Of a DNA stretch of 64,000 bases, positions 10,710-18,721 are shown one piece after another. Position numbers and translations under genes: made by a program. This stretch comes from Mycolicibacterium baixiangningiae (GTDB lineage: Bacteria; Actinomycetota; Actinomycetes; Mycobacteriales; Mycobacteriaceae), in contig NZ_CP066218.1 of NCBI RefSeq assembly GCF_016313185.1, positions 744,001 through 808,000 of the forward strand, in the 5' to 3' direction. The notes beneath the pieces were generated by a model that ran no database searches, was not told the origin of the DNA, and saw only the letters and a program-made list of their open reading frames with translations. How positions within the stretch are numbered: the first letter of the stretch is position 1; each line of letters starts with the position of its first letter.

Positions 10710-10766
10710 CGAGTGTGCGGTTTCATCCGCGACTCGCAGCGGCGGGAGTATCGATCCGCACACTCG
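10710..10766. repeat. Palindromic repeat, family A, copy 1 (upstream of DUF559 gene 1)
   Basis: Arms CGAGTGTGCGG (10710-10720) and CCGCACACTCG (10756-10766) enclose a 35-bp centre. Its reverse complement matches the copy at 11718-11772 at about 29 of 35 central positions and 9 of 10 arm positions, so the DUF559 gene sits between two inverted copies. Confidence 0.88.
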
Positions 10767-10798
10767 AGGCCTGTGGATGATGCGAGGCCTGTGGATGA
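10766..10798. repeat. Direct repeat with CTGTGGAT cores, 18-bp period
   Basis: GAGGCCTGTGGATGA occurs at 10766-10780 and again at 10784-10798, between the palindrome and the DUF559 gene. The CTGTGGAT cores resemble half of a mycobacterial DnaA box. A pair of CTGTGGAY cores with the same 18-bp spacing lies before the DUF222 gene (58707-58732). Confidence 0.75.
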
Positions 10799-10897
10799 CC
10801 CAGCGCTGAGGAACGCATACCGTCGGATGCCGCTGAGACCGTCGGCCCATGCAGATGATCAACGGCCCGTTTCTGGCCCGAGGCGCTCGACGACGGC

Positions 10898-11719
10898 GTG
10901 CTCACCTTCCGCGAGTTGCGACGGTTCCATCGCGCTGACTTTCCCGGCGTGTGGACGGTTCGCGGTAGCGACCCGCCGACGGATCAACGTGCCGGCGCGG
11001 CGTGGCTCTGGTCGGGCCGCAGAGCCGTGGTCGCGGGACTCTCCGCCTCGGCGTTGCACGGCGCCAAGTGGATCGGGTCCGACATCCCGATAGAACTGAT
11101 CCACACCAATCGGCGTCCCCCGGCCGGCGTCATCGTCCGCACTGAAAGGCTTGCTGCGGAAGAGGTTCAGACCATCGGACAGCTGCCGGTCACGTCCGCC
11201 GCTCGCACCGTCTTCGATCTCGGCCGGCGAATGTCGCTGCGCGACGGTGTGCAACGCATCGACGCGCTCCTGAATGCGACCGATGTCAAGATCCCCGAGG
11301 TCGAGACGGTCATCGCTCGACATCCGGGGGTTCGGGGGCTGCGGCAGCTGCGCGCGACACTCGGCCTCGTCGACGGCGGCGCGGAGTCGCCCTACGAATC
11401 CCTCACGCGCCTTGTCCTCGTGCAGGCCGGCTTTCCGCCCCCGCAGACTCAGATCGAAGTGTTCGACGACTACGGATGGGCCTTCGCACGCATCGACATG
11501 GGCTGGCCGGAGTACCTCGTCGGCGTGGACTTCGAGGGGGCGCACCACTGGACGGACCCCGGACAGCGGTCGGGGGACGTCGTGCGATACGCCCGCCTGT
11601 CGGAGCTCGGATGGATCGACGTCCGGTTGACCAGCGGCATCCTGCACACTCGCACGCAGTGGTTTCTCGACCGTGTCGGGGCAGCGCTCGAGTCCCGTGG
11701 GTGCCCGAAGACGTGGTGA
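10898..11719 (+). CDS. DUF559 (PD-(D/E)XK/Vsr-like) protein 1, probable +1 frameshift near its start
   Basis: 273 aa if begun at GTG 10898. The N-terminal third is winged-helix/AbiEi-antitoxin-like (ELRRFHRADFPGVW ... AAWLWSGRRAVVAGLSASAL). The C-terminal third has a nuclease-like core: E163/E167, D200 (RIDMGW) and D211-F-E213 before GAHHW. In another frame, ATG 10855 reads MINGPFLA and then, after removing one C of the CCC at 10877-10879, joins EALDDGVLTFRE. This matches VATEALESGELTRRDIRRR of the paralogue at 36077. The original gene therefore probably began at 10855 and has a one-base insertion; restart at the GTG may still give a protein. The stop codon overlaps palindrome copy 2. Confidence 0.78.
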   Translation: MLTFRELRRFHRADFPGVWTVRGSDPPTDQRAGAAWLWSGRRAVVAGLSASALHGAKWIGSDIPIELIHTNRRPPAGVIVRTERLAAEEVQTIGQLPVTSAARTVFDLGRRMSLRDGVQRIDALLNATDVKIPEVETVIARHPGVRGLRQLRATLGLVDGGAESPYESLTRLVLVQAGFPPPQTQIEVFDDYGWAFARIDMGWPEYLVGVDFEGAHHWTDPGQRSGDVVRYARLSELGWIDVRLTSGILHTRTQWFLDRVGAALESRGCPKTW

Positions 11720-11772
11720 CTGTGCGGATCGATACGCCGGCGGTGGCGAGTCGCGTATGAAACCGCACAGTC
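11718..11772. repeat. Palindromic repeat, family A, copy 2 (overlaps stop of DUF559 gene 1)
   Basis: Arms GACTGTGCGG (11718-11727) and CCGCACAGTC (11763-11772) enclose a 35-bp centre, 55 bp in all. It is inverted relative to the copy at 10710. The TGA stop of the DUF559 gene (11717-11719) overlaps the first two bases of the arm. Confidence 0.88.
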
Positions 11773-11904
11773 GCGCGGGGAGCGGAGCTGAGCCGGCGCA
11801 GGCTGCCGTCCGCGGACCAGCCTGGCGGGCCGCGCCTCGGTCAGACCAGATGGCCGACGATGGTGCCGTTGCGAATGACGAGATCGGATGTCATACCCGG
11901 AATG

Positions 11905-11910
11905 TACGGT
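11905..11910 (+). promoter_or_regulatory. Candidate -10 hexamer TACGGT for a leaderless VOC transcript
   Basis: The hexamer ends 6 nt before GTG 11917, placing the predicted transcription start at the first base of the gene. This spacing helped decide the start. Confidence 0.55.
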
Positions 11911-11916
11911 GACGGA

Positions 11917-12306
11917 GTGATCGATCACTTCGGAATCAACTGCGCCGATTTCGACAGGTCAAAAGAGTTCTACGACAAGGTGCTCGGCGTACTCGGCTTC
12001 ACGCGACAGATGGATTTCGGGGTGGCCATCGGCTACGGCACCGAAGGCCATGCTGCTTTCTGGATCGGCGATATGAACGCCGGCAACGTCCCCGGGCCGA
12101 ACCGCGAGATGCACGTCGCGTTCATGGCCAAGGACCCCGAGAGCGTGCAGGCGTTCTTCCGCACCGCCCTCGCGCTGGGCGCCGAGCCGCTGCACGAGCC
12201 GCGACTGTGGCCTGAGTATCACGAGAACTACTACGGCGCGTTCGTCCGCGATCCGGACGGAAACAACGTCGAGGCCGTCTTCCACGGCGGCGGTCCGCAG
12301 ACCTGA
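11917..12306 (+). CDS. VOC-family (glyoxalase/dioxygenase fold) protein
   Basis: 129 aa from GTG, beginning VIDHFGINCADFDRSKEFY, a standard vicinal-oxygen-chelate opening with a metal-ligand histidine at residue 4. The second half carries MHVAFMAKDPESVQAFF and ends with YGAFVRDPDGNNVEAV, including the ligand glutamate. It is a small single-domain member of the type annotated as glyoxalase/bleomycin-resistance-like; the substrate cannot be deduced. An ATG at 11902 (MYGDG...) is an alternative start, but the hexamer spacing and family N-terminus favour the GTG. It stands alone ahead of the DinB gene. Confidence 0.88.
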   Translation: MIDHFGINCADFDRSKEFYDKVLGVLGFTRQMDFGVAIGYGTEGHAAFWIGDMNAGNVPGPNREMHVAFMAKDPESVQAFFRTALALGAEPLHEPRLWPEYHENYYGAFVRDPDGNNVEAVFHGGGPQT

Positions 12307-12317
12307 CCTGCGGTGGG

Positions 12318-12323
12318 TAGGTT
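12318..12323 (+). promoter_or_regulatory. Candidate -10 hexamer TAGGTT for a leaderless DinB-family transcript
   Basis: TAGGTT ends 6 nt before ATG 12330; no ribosome-binding sequence is present between them. Confidence 0.6.
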
Positions 12324-12329
12324 GACCGT

Positions 12330-12848
12330 ATGCCTGACTCGGATGCGCCCGCCGCCCGCGAACTGTTGCGTGACTCGTTCACCCGCCTGATCGAGCACGT
12401 CGAGGAGCTGACCGACGATCTGACCGATGAGGTGGCGCTCTACCGTCCGACGGCGACAGCGAACAGCATCGCGTGGTTGCTGTGGCACAGTGCCCGCGTC
12501 CAGGACGTCCAACTCTGCGAGATCGCCGGGATCGAACAGGTGTGGACGCGGGAGGGGTGGGTCGACCAGTTCGGGCTCGATCTGCCGCGCGACGACACCG
12601 GCTACGGCCACAGCCCCGAGGACGTCGGCAAGGTGCGGGTCGCCGCCGACCTGCTGGCCGGTTACTACTCCGCCGTGCACAAGGCCACGCTGGCCTACGT
12701 CGCGTCAGTGACGCCCGAAGACCTCGCCCAGATCGTCGACCGCCGCTGGGATCCGCCGGTCACCGCCAGCGCCCGCCTGGTCAGCATCATCGACGACTGT
12801 ACCCAGCACCTCGGTCAGGCCGCCTACATCCAGGGCATCTCGCGCTGA
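12330..12848 (+). CDS. DinB-fold (DUF664-type) protein, Rv0443-like
   Basis: 172 aa, helical, beginning MPDSDAPAARELLRDSFTRL. Histidines in a DinB-like pattern occur at LLWHSARVQDVQ and DDCTQHLGQAAYIQG, which usually form a metal site in this four-helix fold. The family includes mycothiol-dependent enzymes such as maleylpyruvate isomerase and mycothiol S-transferases. A thiol-transfer role is therefore possible but unproven. In M. tuberculosis the equivalent gene is also just downstream of groEL2. One base separates its stop from the PAP2 gene, so the two are probably co-transcribed. Confidence 0.85.
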   Translation: MPDSDAPAARELLRDSFTRLIEHVEELTDDLTDEVALYRPTATANSIAWLLWHSARVQDVQLCEIAGIEQVWTREGWVDQFGLDLPRDDTGYGHSPEDVGKVRVAADLLAGYYSAVHKATLAYVASVTPEDLAQIVDRRWDPPVTASARLVSIIDDCTQHLGQAAYIQGISR

Positions 12849-12849
12849 G

Positions 12850-13386
12850 ATGAGGACAGCGTTGCATTGGTGGCCGGTGGTCGCCGTGGCCGGATTGTTC
12901 GCGCTGGGCTGGCTGGTCGGTAAGGGTTCGACCCCGCTCGACGACGATCTCCTGGCGTTCGACGTCCCGAACTGGCTGCTGGTGTACGTCAAGGCACCCG
13001 CCCTGGTGGCAGTGCTCGCCGTCGCGGTCGGCTACGCGCTGTGGCGCGGGCGGTGGCGGCTGGCGGTGGTGGCGGCCCTGTGCCCGCCGGTGGCCGTCGT
13101 CTCTGCGCAGCTGCTCAAGCGGGTGTTCGGCCGTGGCCGCGACGGGGAACTCGCCTACCCCAGTGGGCACGTCACTGCGCTGGTCGTGGTCGCCGGAATG
13201 GTCGTCCTCGTCGCCGGCGGTCGATTGTGGGCGGTGGTGCTGGCGACAGTGGCCGTCGTGGTCGGAATGATCTTGGTCGGGATGTCCTTCCACTACTTCA
13301 CCGACACCGTGGGGGCGCTGCTACTCGGTAGCGCCTATGTGGCGGTGGCGGCTCGCCTGGTGACCGGGCCGCGTTGCGTCACTTGA
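12850..13386 (+). CDS. PAP2-family integral membrane phosphatase
   Basis: 178 aa with five or six hydrophobic segments. Phosphatase signatures are present: LKRVFGRGRDGEL (motif 1, normally K-x6-R-P), PSGH at about residue 105 (motif 2) and SFHYFTDTVGA (motif 3, normally S-R-x5-H-x3-D; here the arginine is not obvious). Such enzymes dephosphorylate lipid phosphates such as undecaprenyl or decaprenyl pyrophosphate and phosphatidylglycerol phosphate at the membrane. It starts at ATG immediately after the DinB gene. The last codons lie in a perfect palindrome that may be an operator for the next gene. Confidence 0.87.
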   Translation: MRTALHWWPVVAVAGLFALGWLVGKGSTPLDDDLLAFDVPNWLLVYVKAPALVAVLAVAVGYALWRGRWRLAVVAALCPPVAVVSAQLLKRVFGRGRDGELAYPSGHVTALVVVAGMVVLVAGGRLWAVVLATVAVVVGMILVGMSFHYFTDTVGALLLGSAYVAVAARLVTGPRCVT

Positions 13387-13396
13387 CACGTGTCAA
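13383..13396. promoter_or_regulatory. Perfect 14-bp palindrome, probable repressor operator
   Basis: TTGACACGTGTCAA overlaps the PAP2 stop codon and lies 44 bp before the aldehyde dehydrogenase start. Its symmetry and position fit a TetR-type operator controlling the ALDH-membrane protein-P450 cluster. The cognate regulator is not obvious within this cluster. Confidence 0.65.
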
Positions 13397-13427
13397 CCCC
13401 GATGCGATCTGCGTCACAAAGGGTGGT

Positions 13428-13433
13428 TAACAT
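13428..13433 (+). promoter_or_regulatory. Candidate -10 hexamer TAACAT for the leaderless ALDH gene
   Basis: TAACAT ends 6 nt before ATG 13440, the usual geometry of leaderless mycobacterial promoters. Confidence 0.6.
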
Positions 13434-13439
13434 AGCCCT

Positions 13440-14948
13440 ATGACCGCGACGCCTGAGCTCGACCACAGCACCATCCGCAATCCCGCGACGGGTGCCGTCG
13501 CCGGGCAGGTGCGCTGGACCGACCCGGCCGACGTACCGCGAATCGCTGCCGGTCTACACGCGGCGCAGAAAGAGTGGGAGGCGCGGGGCGCCAAAGGGCG
13601 CGCCAAGGTGCTGGCCCGCTACGCCGTCTGGATGGGCGATCACCGCGCCGAGATCGAAGATCTGCTGATCAAGGAGACGGGCAAGTCCGCCGTCGACGCG
13701 GCGCAGGAAGTGCCACTGATCCTGATGATCACGTCGTACTACATCCGCACGATGGAGAAGGCGCTGGCGCCCGATCCACGTCGGGCGGCGCTGCCGTTCC
13801 TGTCGATCAAGAAGATCGACGTGCACTACCGGCCGCGCCCGGTCGTCGGGATCATCGCGCCGTGGAACTATCCGGTCGCCAATGCGCTGATGGACGCCAT
13901 CAGCGCGCTGGCCGCCGGTTGCGCGGTGCTGCTCAAACCGTCGGAGCGCACGCCGTTGACCGCAGAGCTGCTGCTGCGCGGCTGGCAGGACTCCGGCGCC
14001 CCCGAGGTGCTCGCGCTGGCCCAAGGTGCCCGCGAGGTGTCCGAGGCCGTCATCGACAACTCGGACTTCATCCAGTTCACCGGGTCGAGCGCCACGGGCG
14101 CGAAGGTGATGGAACGCGCCGCGCGCCGGCTCACCCCCGTCAGCCTCGAACTCGGCGGCAAGGATCCGATGATCGTGCTCGAGGACGCCGACGTGGAACT
14201 CGCCGCGCACGCCGCGGTGTGGGGTGCGATGTTCAACGCCGGCCAGACATGCGTGTCGGTGGAACGGGTGTACGTCCTGGACTCCGTCTACGAGAAGTTC
14301 GTCGACACCGTCGTGCGTGACGTCAAGAATCTCAAGGTGGGTGCGGGCGAGGGGAACGATGTCGGGGCGCTCATCGACGACGGTCAGGTGGCCGTCATCG
14401 AGCGGCACGTCGAGGACGCGGTCGCCAAGGGCGCCAAGGCACTCACCGGCGGCAAACGGCGCAGCGGCCCGGGGAGCTTCTACGAGCCCACAGTGCTCGT
14501 CGACGTCGACCACTCGATGGCGTGTATGACCGAGGAAACCTTCGGTCCGACGCTGCCGATCATGAAGGTGTCCTCGGCTGACGAAGCGGTCCGCCTGGCC
14601 AACGACAGCCCGTACGGACTGTCGGCCGCCGTCTTCTCCAAGGACATCGAGCGGGCGAAAGCCGTTGCGCTGCAACTGGACTGCGGCGGTGTGAACGTCA
14701 ACGACGTCATCTCCAACCTGATGTGCACCACCGCCCCGATGGGCGGCTGGAAGACCTCGGGTATCGGTGCGCGGTTCGGCGGACCGGAGGGCCTGCGCAA
14801 GTACTGCCGCATCGAGACGGTGGTCGCCCCGCGGACGAATGTCGGTGCCGGCGGCAACTACTACAACAACTCGCCCAGAGCGCTCAAGCGGATGAACACG
14901 ATGATGACCAAGCTCGCGCTGATCCGTCCGCGCCGTATGGCCAAGTAA
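13440..14948 (+). CDS. NAD(P)-dependent aldehyde dehydrogenase
   Basis: 502 aa. The family layout is complete: GIIAPWNYPV near residue 140, FTGSSATGAKV (Rossmann loop), general-base glutamate in SLELGGKDP and catalytic cysteine in NAGQTCVSVER near residue 277. The C-terminal NYYNNSPRALKRMNTMM extension, with many basic residues after the catalytic domain, resembles succinate-semialdehyde/fatty-aldehyde dehydrogenases that touch membranes. It heads a same-strand cluster with a membrane protein and a cytochrome P450. Oxidation of a hydrophobic aldehyde generated by the P450 is plausible but unproven. Confidence 0.9.
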   Translation: MTATPELDHSTIRNPATGAVAGQVRWTDPADVPRIAAGLHAAQKEWEARGAKGRAKVLARYAVWMGDHRAEIEDLLIKETGKSAVDAAQEVPLILMITSYYIRTMEKALAPDPRRAALPFLSIKKIDVHYRPRPVVGIIAPWNYPVANALMDAISALAAGCAVLLKPSERTPLTAELLLRGWQDSGAPEVLALAQGAREVSEAVIDNSDFIQFTGSSATGAKVMERAARRLTPVSLELGGKDPMIVLEDADVELAAHAAVWGAMFNAGQTCVSVERVYVLDSVYEKFVDTVVRDVKNLKVGAGEGNDVGALIDDGQVAVIERHVEDAVAKGAKALTGGKRRSGPGSFYEPTVLVDVDHSMACMTEETFGPTLPIMKVSSADEAVRLANDSPYGLSAAVFSKDIERAKAVALQLDCGGVNVNDVISNLMCTTAPMGGWKTSGIGARFGGPEGLRKYCRIETVVAPRTNVGAGGNYYNNSPRALKRMNTMMTKLALIRPRRMAK

Positions 14949-14964
14949 GGCGGCGGCGCACGGC

Positions 14965-15834
14965 GTGCGGTTTGTCCTGACAGCCCTGCTGTGGCTGCTG
15001 ACGACGGTGATGTTGGCCGTCGCCGTGCCCGCAGTGTGGGCGCAGCAGAACGTGGTCAGTGAGCAGGGCTACGCCGACCTCGCCGCGTCGGCGGCCACCG
15101 ATACGCGGCTGCAGGACGCGATGGCCGACGAGCTCACCACGCAGATCACCGCGCTCGTCGCCGATCGCGGGTACGGGCTGAATGAGATGCTGGTGCACCA
15201 GGTCGCCGCGGCCTACACCGGTAACGCCGGCTTCCCGGGTCAGTTCGGGCAGGCCAACCGCATCGCGCATCGGTGGATGTTCACCGACGACATCCCGCAC
15301 GCCAACACCGACGATCAGTGGTTGATCGATATCGCCCCGATGCTCTCGGATCCGTCGCTGGCGGCCACACTCGGCAACCTCGACCTGGACGTACCCGACA
15401 CGCTGATGGTCCCGGTCACCGTGCCCTCACCCGAACTGCGGCCGGGCCGTCTCCAGACGATCGCGACGTGGGGCCCATGGGTCAGCATCGGCACGGCGGT
15501 GCTCACCGGGGTGCTCGCGCTGCTCACCCTCGCGAGTTCCCGACGCCGCGGTAAAGGACTTGCGGCGCTGGGTGTTTCGGCTCTGCTGGTCGGTGCGGCA
15601 GGCTGGGCCGGCCTCGAGGTGGCCAACCGCTACGTCGACGATGCGCTCAACCGCACCGAGGGGAACTTCCGCCGGATCGCCGAGGAGATGGTCATCCACG
15701 CCGAGGACAGCCTGCACCACTGGCTGAACCTGACACTGATCGGCGGTGTGGCATTGGTGGTGATCGGTGTGGTGGCGTCGATGCTCGGTGGGCTGCGGCG
15801 CCAACCGGAGTTAACAGGCGGGGTCGAGCGGTAG
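14965..15834 (+). CDS. Predicted membrane protein with an extracytoplasmic domain, unknown function
   Basis: 289 aa from GTG 14965, 16 bp after the ALDH stop. An N-terminal signal anchor (VLTALLWLLTTVMLAVAVPAVWA) is followed by about 140 soluble residues, a pair of hydrophobic helices near residues 172-215 and a final helix near 250-272. I recognise no catalytic motif. Conserved multi-pass proteins of this shape occur beside P450s and dehydrogenases in mycobacteria, but no function is known. Tight spacing suggests co-transcription with the ALDH. Confidence 0.8.
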   Translation: MRFVLTALLWLLTTVMLAVAVPAVWAQQNVVSEQGYADLAASAATDTRLQDAMADELTTQITALVADRGYGLNEMLVHQVAAAYTGNAGFPGQFGQANRIAHRWMFTDDIPHANTDDQWLIDIAPMLSDPSLAATLGNLDLDVPDTLMVPVTVPSPELRPGRLQTIATWGPWVSIGTAVLTGVLALLTLASSRRRGKGLAALGVSALLVGAAGWAGLEVANRYVDDALNRTEGNFRRIAEEMVIHAEDSLHHWLNLTLIGGVALVVIGVVASMLGGLRRQPELTGGVER

Positions 15835-15898
15835 CGCAGGTCCCGAACTCCAGCGCCTCTGCAGTTTGGCAGGGTGCCGCCCGGGGAAACGCAAGATC

Positions 15899-17251
15899 AT
15901 GGGAGCGAGTGGGCATCGACTGACCGGGGTGCGGGCGGCCACGGCGCTGGCCGATCTTGGTTCGGCATCGATCGCCGCCGGCGTGATCGCCCGGCGCCGG
16001 CCCGCTGTGCGGGCGCTGGAGACCGTGCAGGCCGACGCCAGGGCGGTCCGTCGGATGCAGTTGCTCCGAGAGGAATTCGGCGCCGGACCCGTTGAGCTGG
16101 TACTCCCCGGCCGGCGCATGGTGGTCGTGCTCGACCCGACAGACGTGGGCCGGGTGCTCGCCGAAGCGCCCGACCCGTTCCACCCCGCCAACCGTGAGAA
16201 GCGCAAGGCGCTCGAATGGTTCCAGCCGCACGGTGTGCTGATCTCCCAGGGACCCATTCGTCAGCAGCGGCGCGTCCTCAATGACTCGGCGCTGGACTCC
16301 GGCGCCGAGATGCACCGGCTCGCCGGCGCCTTCGCCGACGTGATCACCAGCGAGGCGCGCGAGCTGGTGGACACGGTGACGGTCCGCGGCAGCATGGACG
16401 CCAACCAGTTCATGGCCGCGTGGTGGCGGATCGTGCGCAGAGTGGCCCTCGGCGATCGCGCCCGGGACGACGAGGAGATCACCGATGCGCTCCTGCGACT
16501 GCGCAGGGCCGGTAACTGGTCGTTCCTGTCGCTGCCGCACTACCGCAAACGCGCTAAGTTCCTGGAGCGGCTCTACGACTATGTGGAGGATCCGCAGATC
16601 GGAACGCTGGCCGCCGCGGTGGCAGACGTGCCCACCCGCGGCGCCGTCGACCCGGTGGGCCAGCTGCCGCAGTGGCTGTTCGCGTTCGACGCGGCGGGGA
16701 TGGCGCAGCTGCGGGCGCTGGCCGCGCTGGCCACCCACCCCAACGCGATGGTCAGGGCCATCGAGGATTCGGCTCAGCCCGATCAGCTGCGGTTGCGGCC
16801 GTTCCTGCGGTCATCGATCCTCGAATCGGTGCGGTTGTGGCCGACGACGCCGACGATCCTGCGGGATACGACCGCGGACACGACATGGCGCGACGGTGCG
16901 GTCACCATCGAGAAGGGCGCCGGAGTGATGATCGTGACGCCGGCCTTCCACCGCGACCCGCAGTTGCTGCCGTTCGCGCACGACTTCGTGCCGGACATCT
17001 GGCTCGACGGACGTGCCCGGTCCTATCCGCAGCTGGTGCCGTTCTCGGCGGGTCCGGCCGAATGCCCCGGGCGCAACCTGGTGCTGTTCGCGACGAGCAC
17101 GCTGCTGGCGAACCTGTTGAACGCGTTGGACTTCCGCTTGTCGTCGACGCCGCAGCTGTCACCGGAGGAGCCGCTGCCGGTGACCTTCAACCAGTACGGC
17201 GTGGAATTCACGGTTCAGCCGGTGACGTCGTCGGCAGGGTCGCTGTCGTGA
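15899..17251 (+). CDS. Cytochrome P450
   Basis: 450 aa from ATG 15899 (GGGGAAA about 10 nt upstream). The heme-binding loop PFSAGPAECPGRNLV carries Cys389, and the K-helix ExxR is E309-S-V-R312. The I-helix reads FDAAGMAQ, without the usual acid-threonine pair, so proton delivery may be atypical. A basic N-terminus (RRRPAVRALE) is unusual for a soluble bacterial P450. The overall sequence diverges from the common CYP125/CYP142 sterol types; the substrate is unknown. The 3' end overlaps a convergent frameshifted membrane gene. Redox partners are not encoded nearby. Confidence 0.9.
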   Translation: MGASGHRLTGVRAATALADLGSASIAAGVIARRRPAVRALETVQADARAVRRMQLLREEFGAGPVELVLPGRRMVVVLDPTDVGRVLAEAPDPFHPANREKRKALEWFQPHGVLISQGPIRQQRRVLNDSALDSGAEMHRLAGAFADVITSEARELVDTVTVRGSMDANQFMAAWWRIVRRVALGDRARDDEEITDALLRLRRAGNWSFLSLPHYRKRAKFLERLYDYVEDPQIGTLAAAVADVPTRGAVDPVGQLPQWLFAFDAAGMAQLRALAALATHPNAMVRAIEDSAQPDQLRLRPFLRSSILESVRLWPTTPTILRDTTADTTWRDGAVTIEKGAGVMIVTPAFHRDPQLLPFAHDFVPDIWLDGRARSYPQLVPFSAGPAECPGRNLVLFATSTLLANLLNALDFRLSSTPQLSPEEPLPVTFNQYGVEFTVQPVTSSAGSLS

Positions 17252-17881
17252 TCGGTGGCGCCAGCGAGCCAGTAGTAGGTGACTCCGTAGGCCAGCACGG
17301 GTGCCAGAAACAGCGGGAGTGATGCGACGGCGACCACCGCAAACGGCACGTTTTTGCTTGCGGGCCACCGGAAACCCGTCGCGCACATCGAGATGGCCCG
17401 TCACCAACAGCATCGTGGCGAGGACTGCACCTATCCCGACGGTCGTGCCGCTGAGGCCAGCCCGGAGAGCTGAGGCGGCCGCGGCGATGCTGAAGATGGC
17501 CAGTGTCCACCACACCTTCCGGGCGGTGACGAGACCGGCATACGCGTCCGGCGGCGGGGGAGGCGCCTGAGCCGGTGGGTCGGGACGACTGTCCACCAGC
17601 GTGTAGGCGTGAATGGTGTTACCGATCTTGAGGAACGGAGTGCGCATGTAGGCCACACATACGGCTGCAATCAAACCGACGGCCACGGCGGCGGCTGCCA
17701 TTCGCCACCCGCGATCTGCGAACGCACAGGAAATAACGGATATGCCGATGAACCAACTCCACCAGTAGAGATGACGCGCGACACGGCGGCTTCCGACAAT
17801 TGCGGCGGCGAGGCAGCCAGCGACGACGACGACGCCACCGACCAGGATGAGGTGGTCAGGCGCCATCAACGAGAACTGCAC
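17215..17881 (-). pseudogene. Membrane-protein paralogue 1, broken by a single-base frameshift
   Basis: The first frame (GTG 17881) encodes four hydrophobic segments and a proline-rich linker (RPDPPAQAPPPPPDAY). At the run of five T at 17351-17355 (five A on the coding strand) it loses homology. Skipping one base gives VARKQNVPFAVVAV, matching VARGQWVPFTLIAV in the next gene, and continues LFLAPVLAYGVTYYWLAGATDHDSD to a stop at 17215. Without the shift the frame runs to 17159, deep in the P450 gene. The repaired product would be about 221 aa, near the paralogue's 229. This is a homopolymer insertion, a sequencing error, or slippage-based expression. Confidence 0.78.
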
Positions 17882-17972
17882 CTACCCGTCATAGTCGTCG
17901 CCCATATTCCCGCCGAGTCCTTACCGCCCGCGCCAAACGCGAGGGCTCCGGTGATGGCGCCGATGATAGACC

Positions 17973-18662
17973 TCACGACGGAAATTTCTTGCGCAAGTGT
18001 GGATGAGCGCGATACTCCATCGACCGCTTGGGTCGCAGCGGCCATCGCCTGCCTAGCGCATAGCCCCCGCCGTACAGCGCGGCGAAAGTGCCCAATGTCG
18101 CCACGGCGATGAGCGTGAACGGCACCCATTGCCCCCGGGCGACTCGGTACTCCCACGACGAATCCTGGTGTCCCGCAATCAGAGGAACAAGCACCATCAC
18201 TGCGCCTGCACCGAGCGCGTACAGCGGGCCTTCGCGCTGTGTCACGAACACCACGATCACGAACGCGCAGGCGATCATGATCACCGCGAACAACCACCAA
18301 GTTTTTGTGGCAGTGGCGAACCCACCGTAGGAGTCGGGAGCCGGGTCGTGGCCAGGTTGCCCATTGGGGCGCGAATCACCTCCGGCGTCGACGTTGTCCC
18401 AGACGCTGAAGGCGTACGTGCGCCCCCGGATCCTGATATGCGACGTGCTCATGTAGGCCCTGATTGACATCCCGACGGCTAGCGCGACCGCAAGACCGAA
18501 TCCGCCACCCAGCTGTGGGGGATACAGCACGAAGAACGCAGACACCGAGGCGATGACGGTTCCCGTCCAGTAGAGGCGTCGCTCAGTGCGTTCATTGTTT
18601 GAGGGCAGAAGCGGTAGAAGCACGCCGAGGACCGCTAGAACCGCGAAGACTGGGTTGACCAT
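17973..18662 (-). CDS. Membrane-protein paralogue 2, intact
   Basis: 229 aa from ATG 18662 (MVNPVFAVLAVLGV). Four predicted membrane helices flank a soluble loop with SHIRIRGRTYAFSVWDN and a glycine/proline-rich linker. The final helix pair reads VPFTLIAVATLGTFAALYGGGYALG. It is related to the broken copies on both sides, and all three lie on the minus strand, so this is a tandem gene family. I recognise no enzymatic motif and no named family. The frame is open to 18725, but the extra residues lack hydrophobicity and family resemblance. Confidence 0.72.
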   Translation of the reverse strand: MVNPVFAVLAVLGVLLPLLPSNNERTERRLYWTGTVIASVSAFFVLYPPQLGGGFGLAVALAVGMSIRAYMSTSHIRIRGRTYAFSVWDNVDAGGDSRPNGQPGHDPAPDSYGGFATATKTWWLFAVIMIACAFVIVVFVTQREGPLYALGAGAVMVLVPLIAGHQDSSWEYRVARGQWVPFTLIAVATLGTFAALYGGGYALGRRWPLRPKRSMEYRAHPHLRKKFPS

Positions 18663-18721
18663 GGGCTTACTTCGCCACTGTCGCGGTCCTGAGCGGTCTG
18701 CAGAGCCAGGCGTCGGAATGA

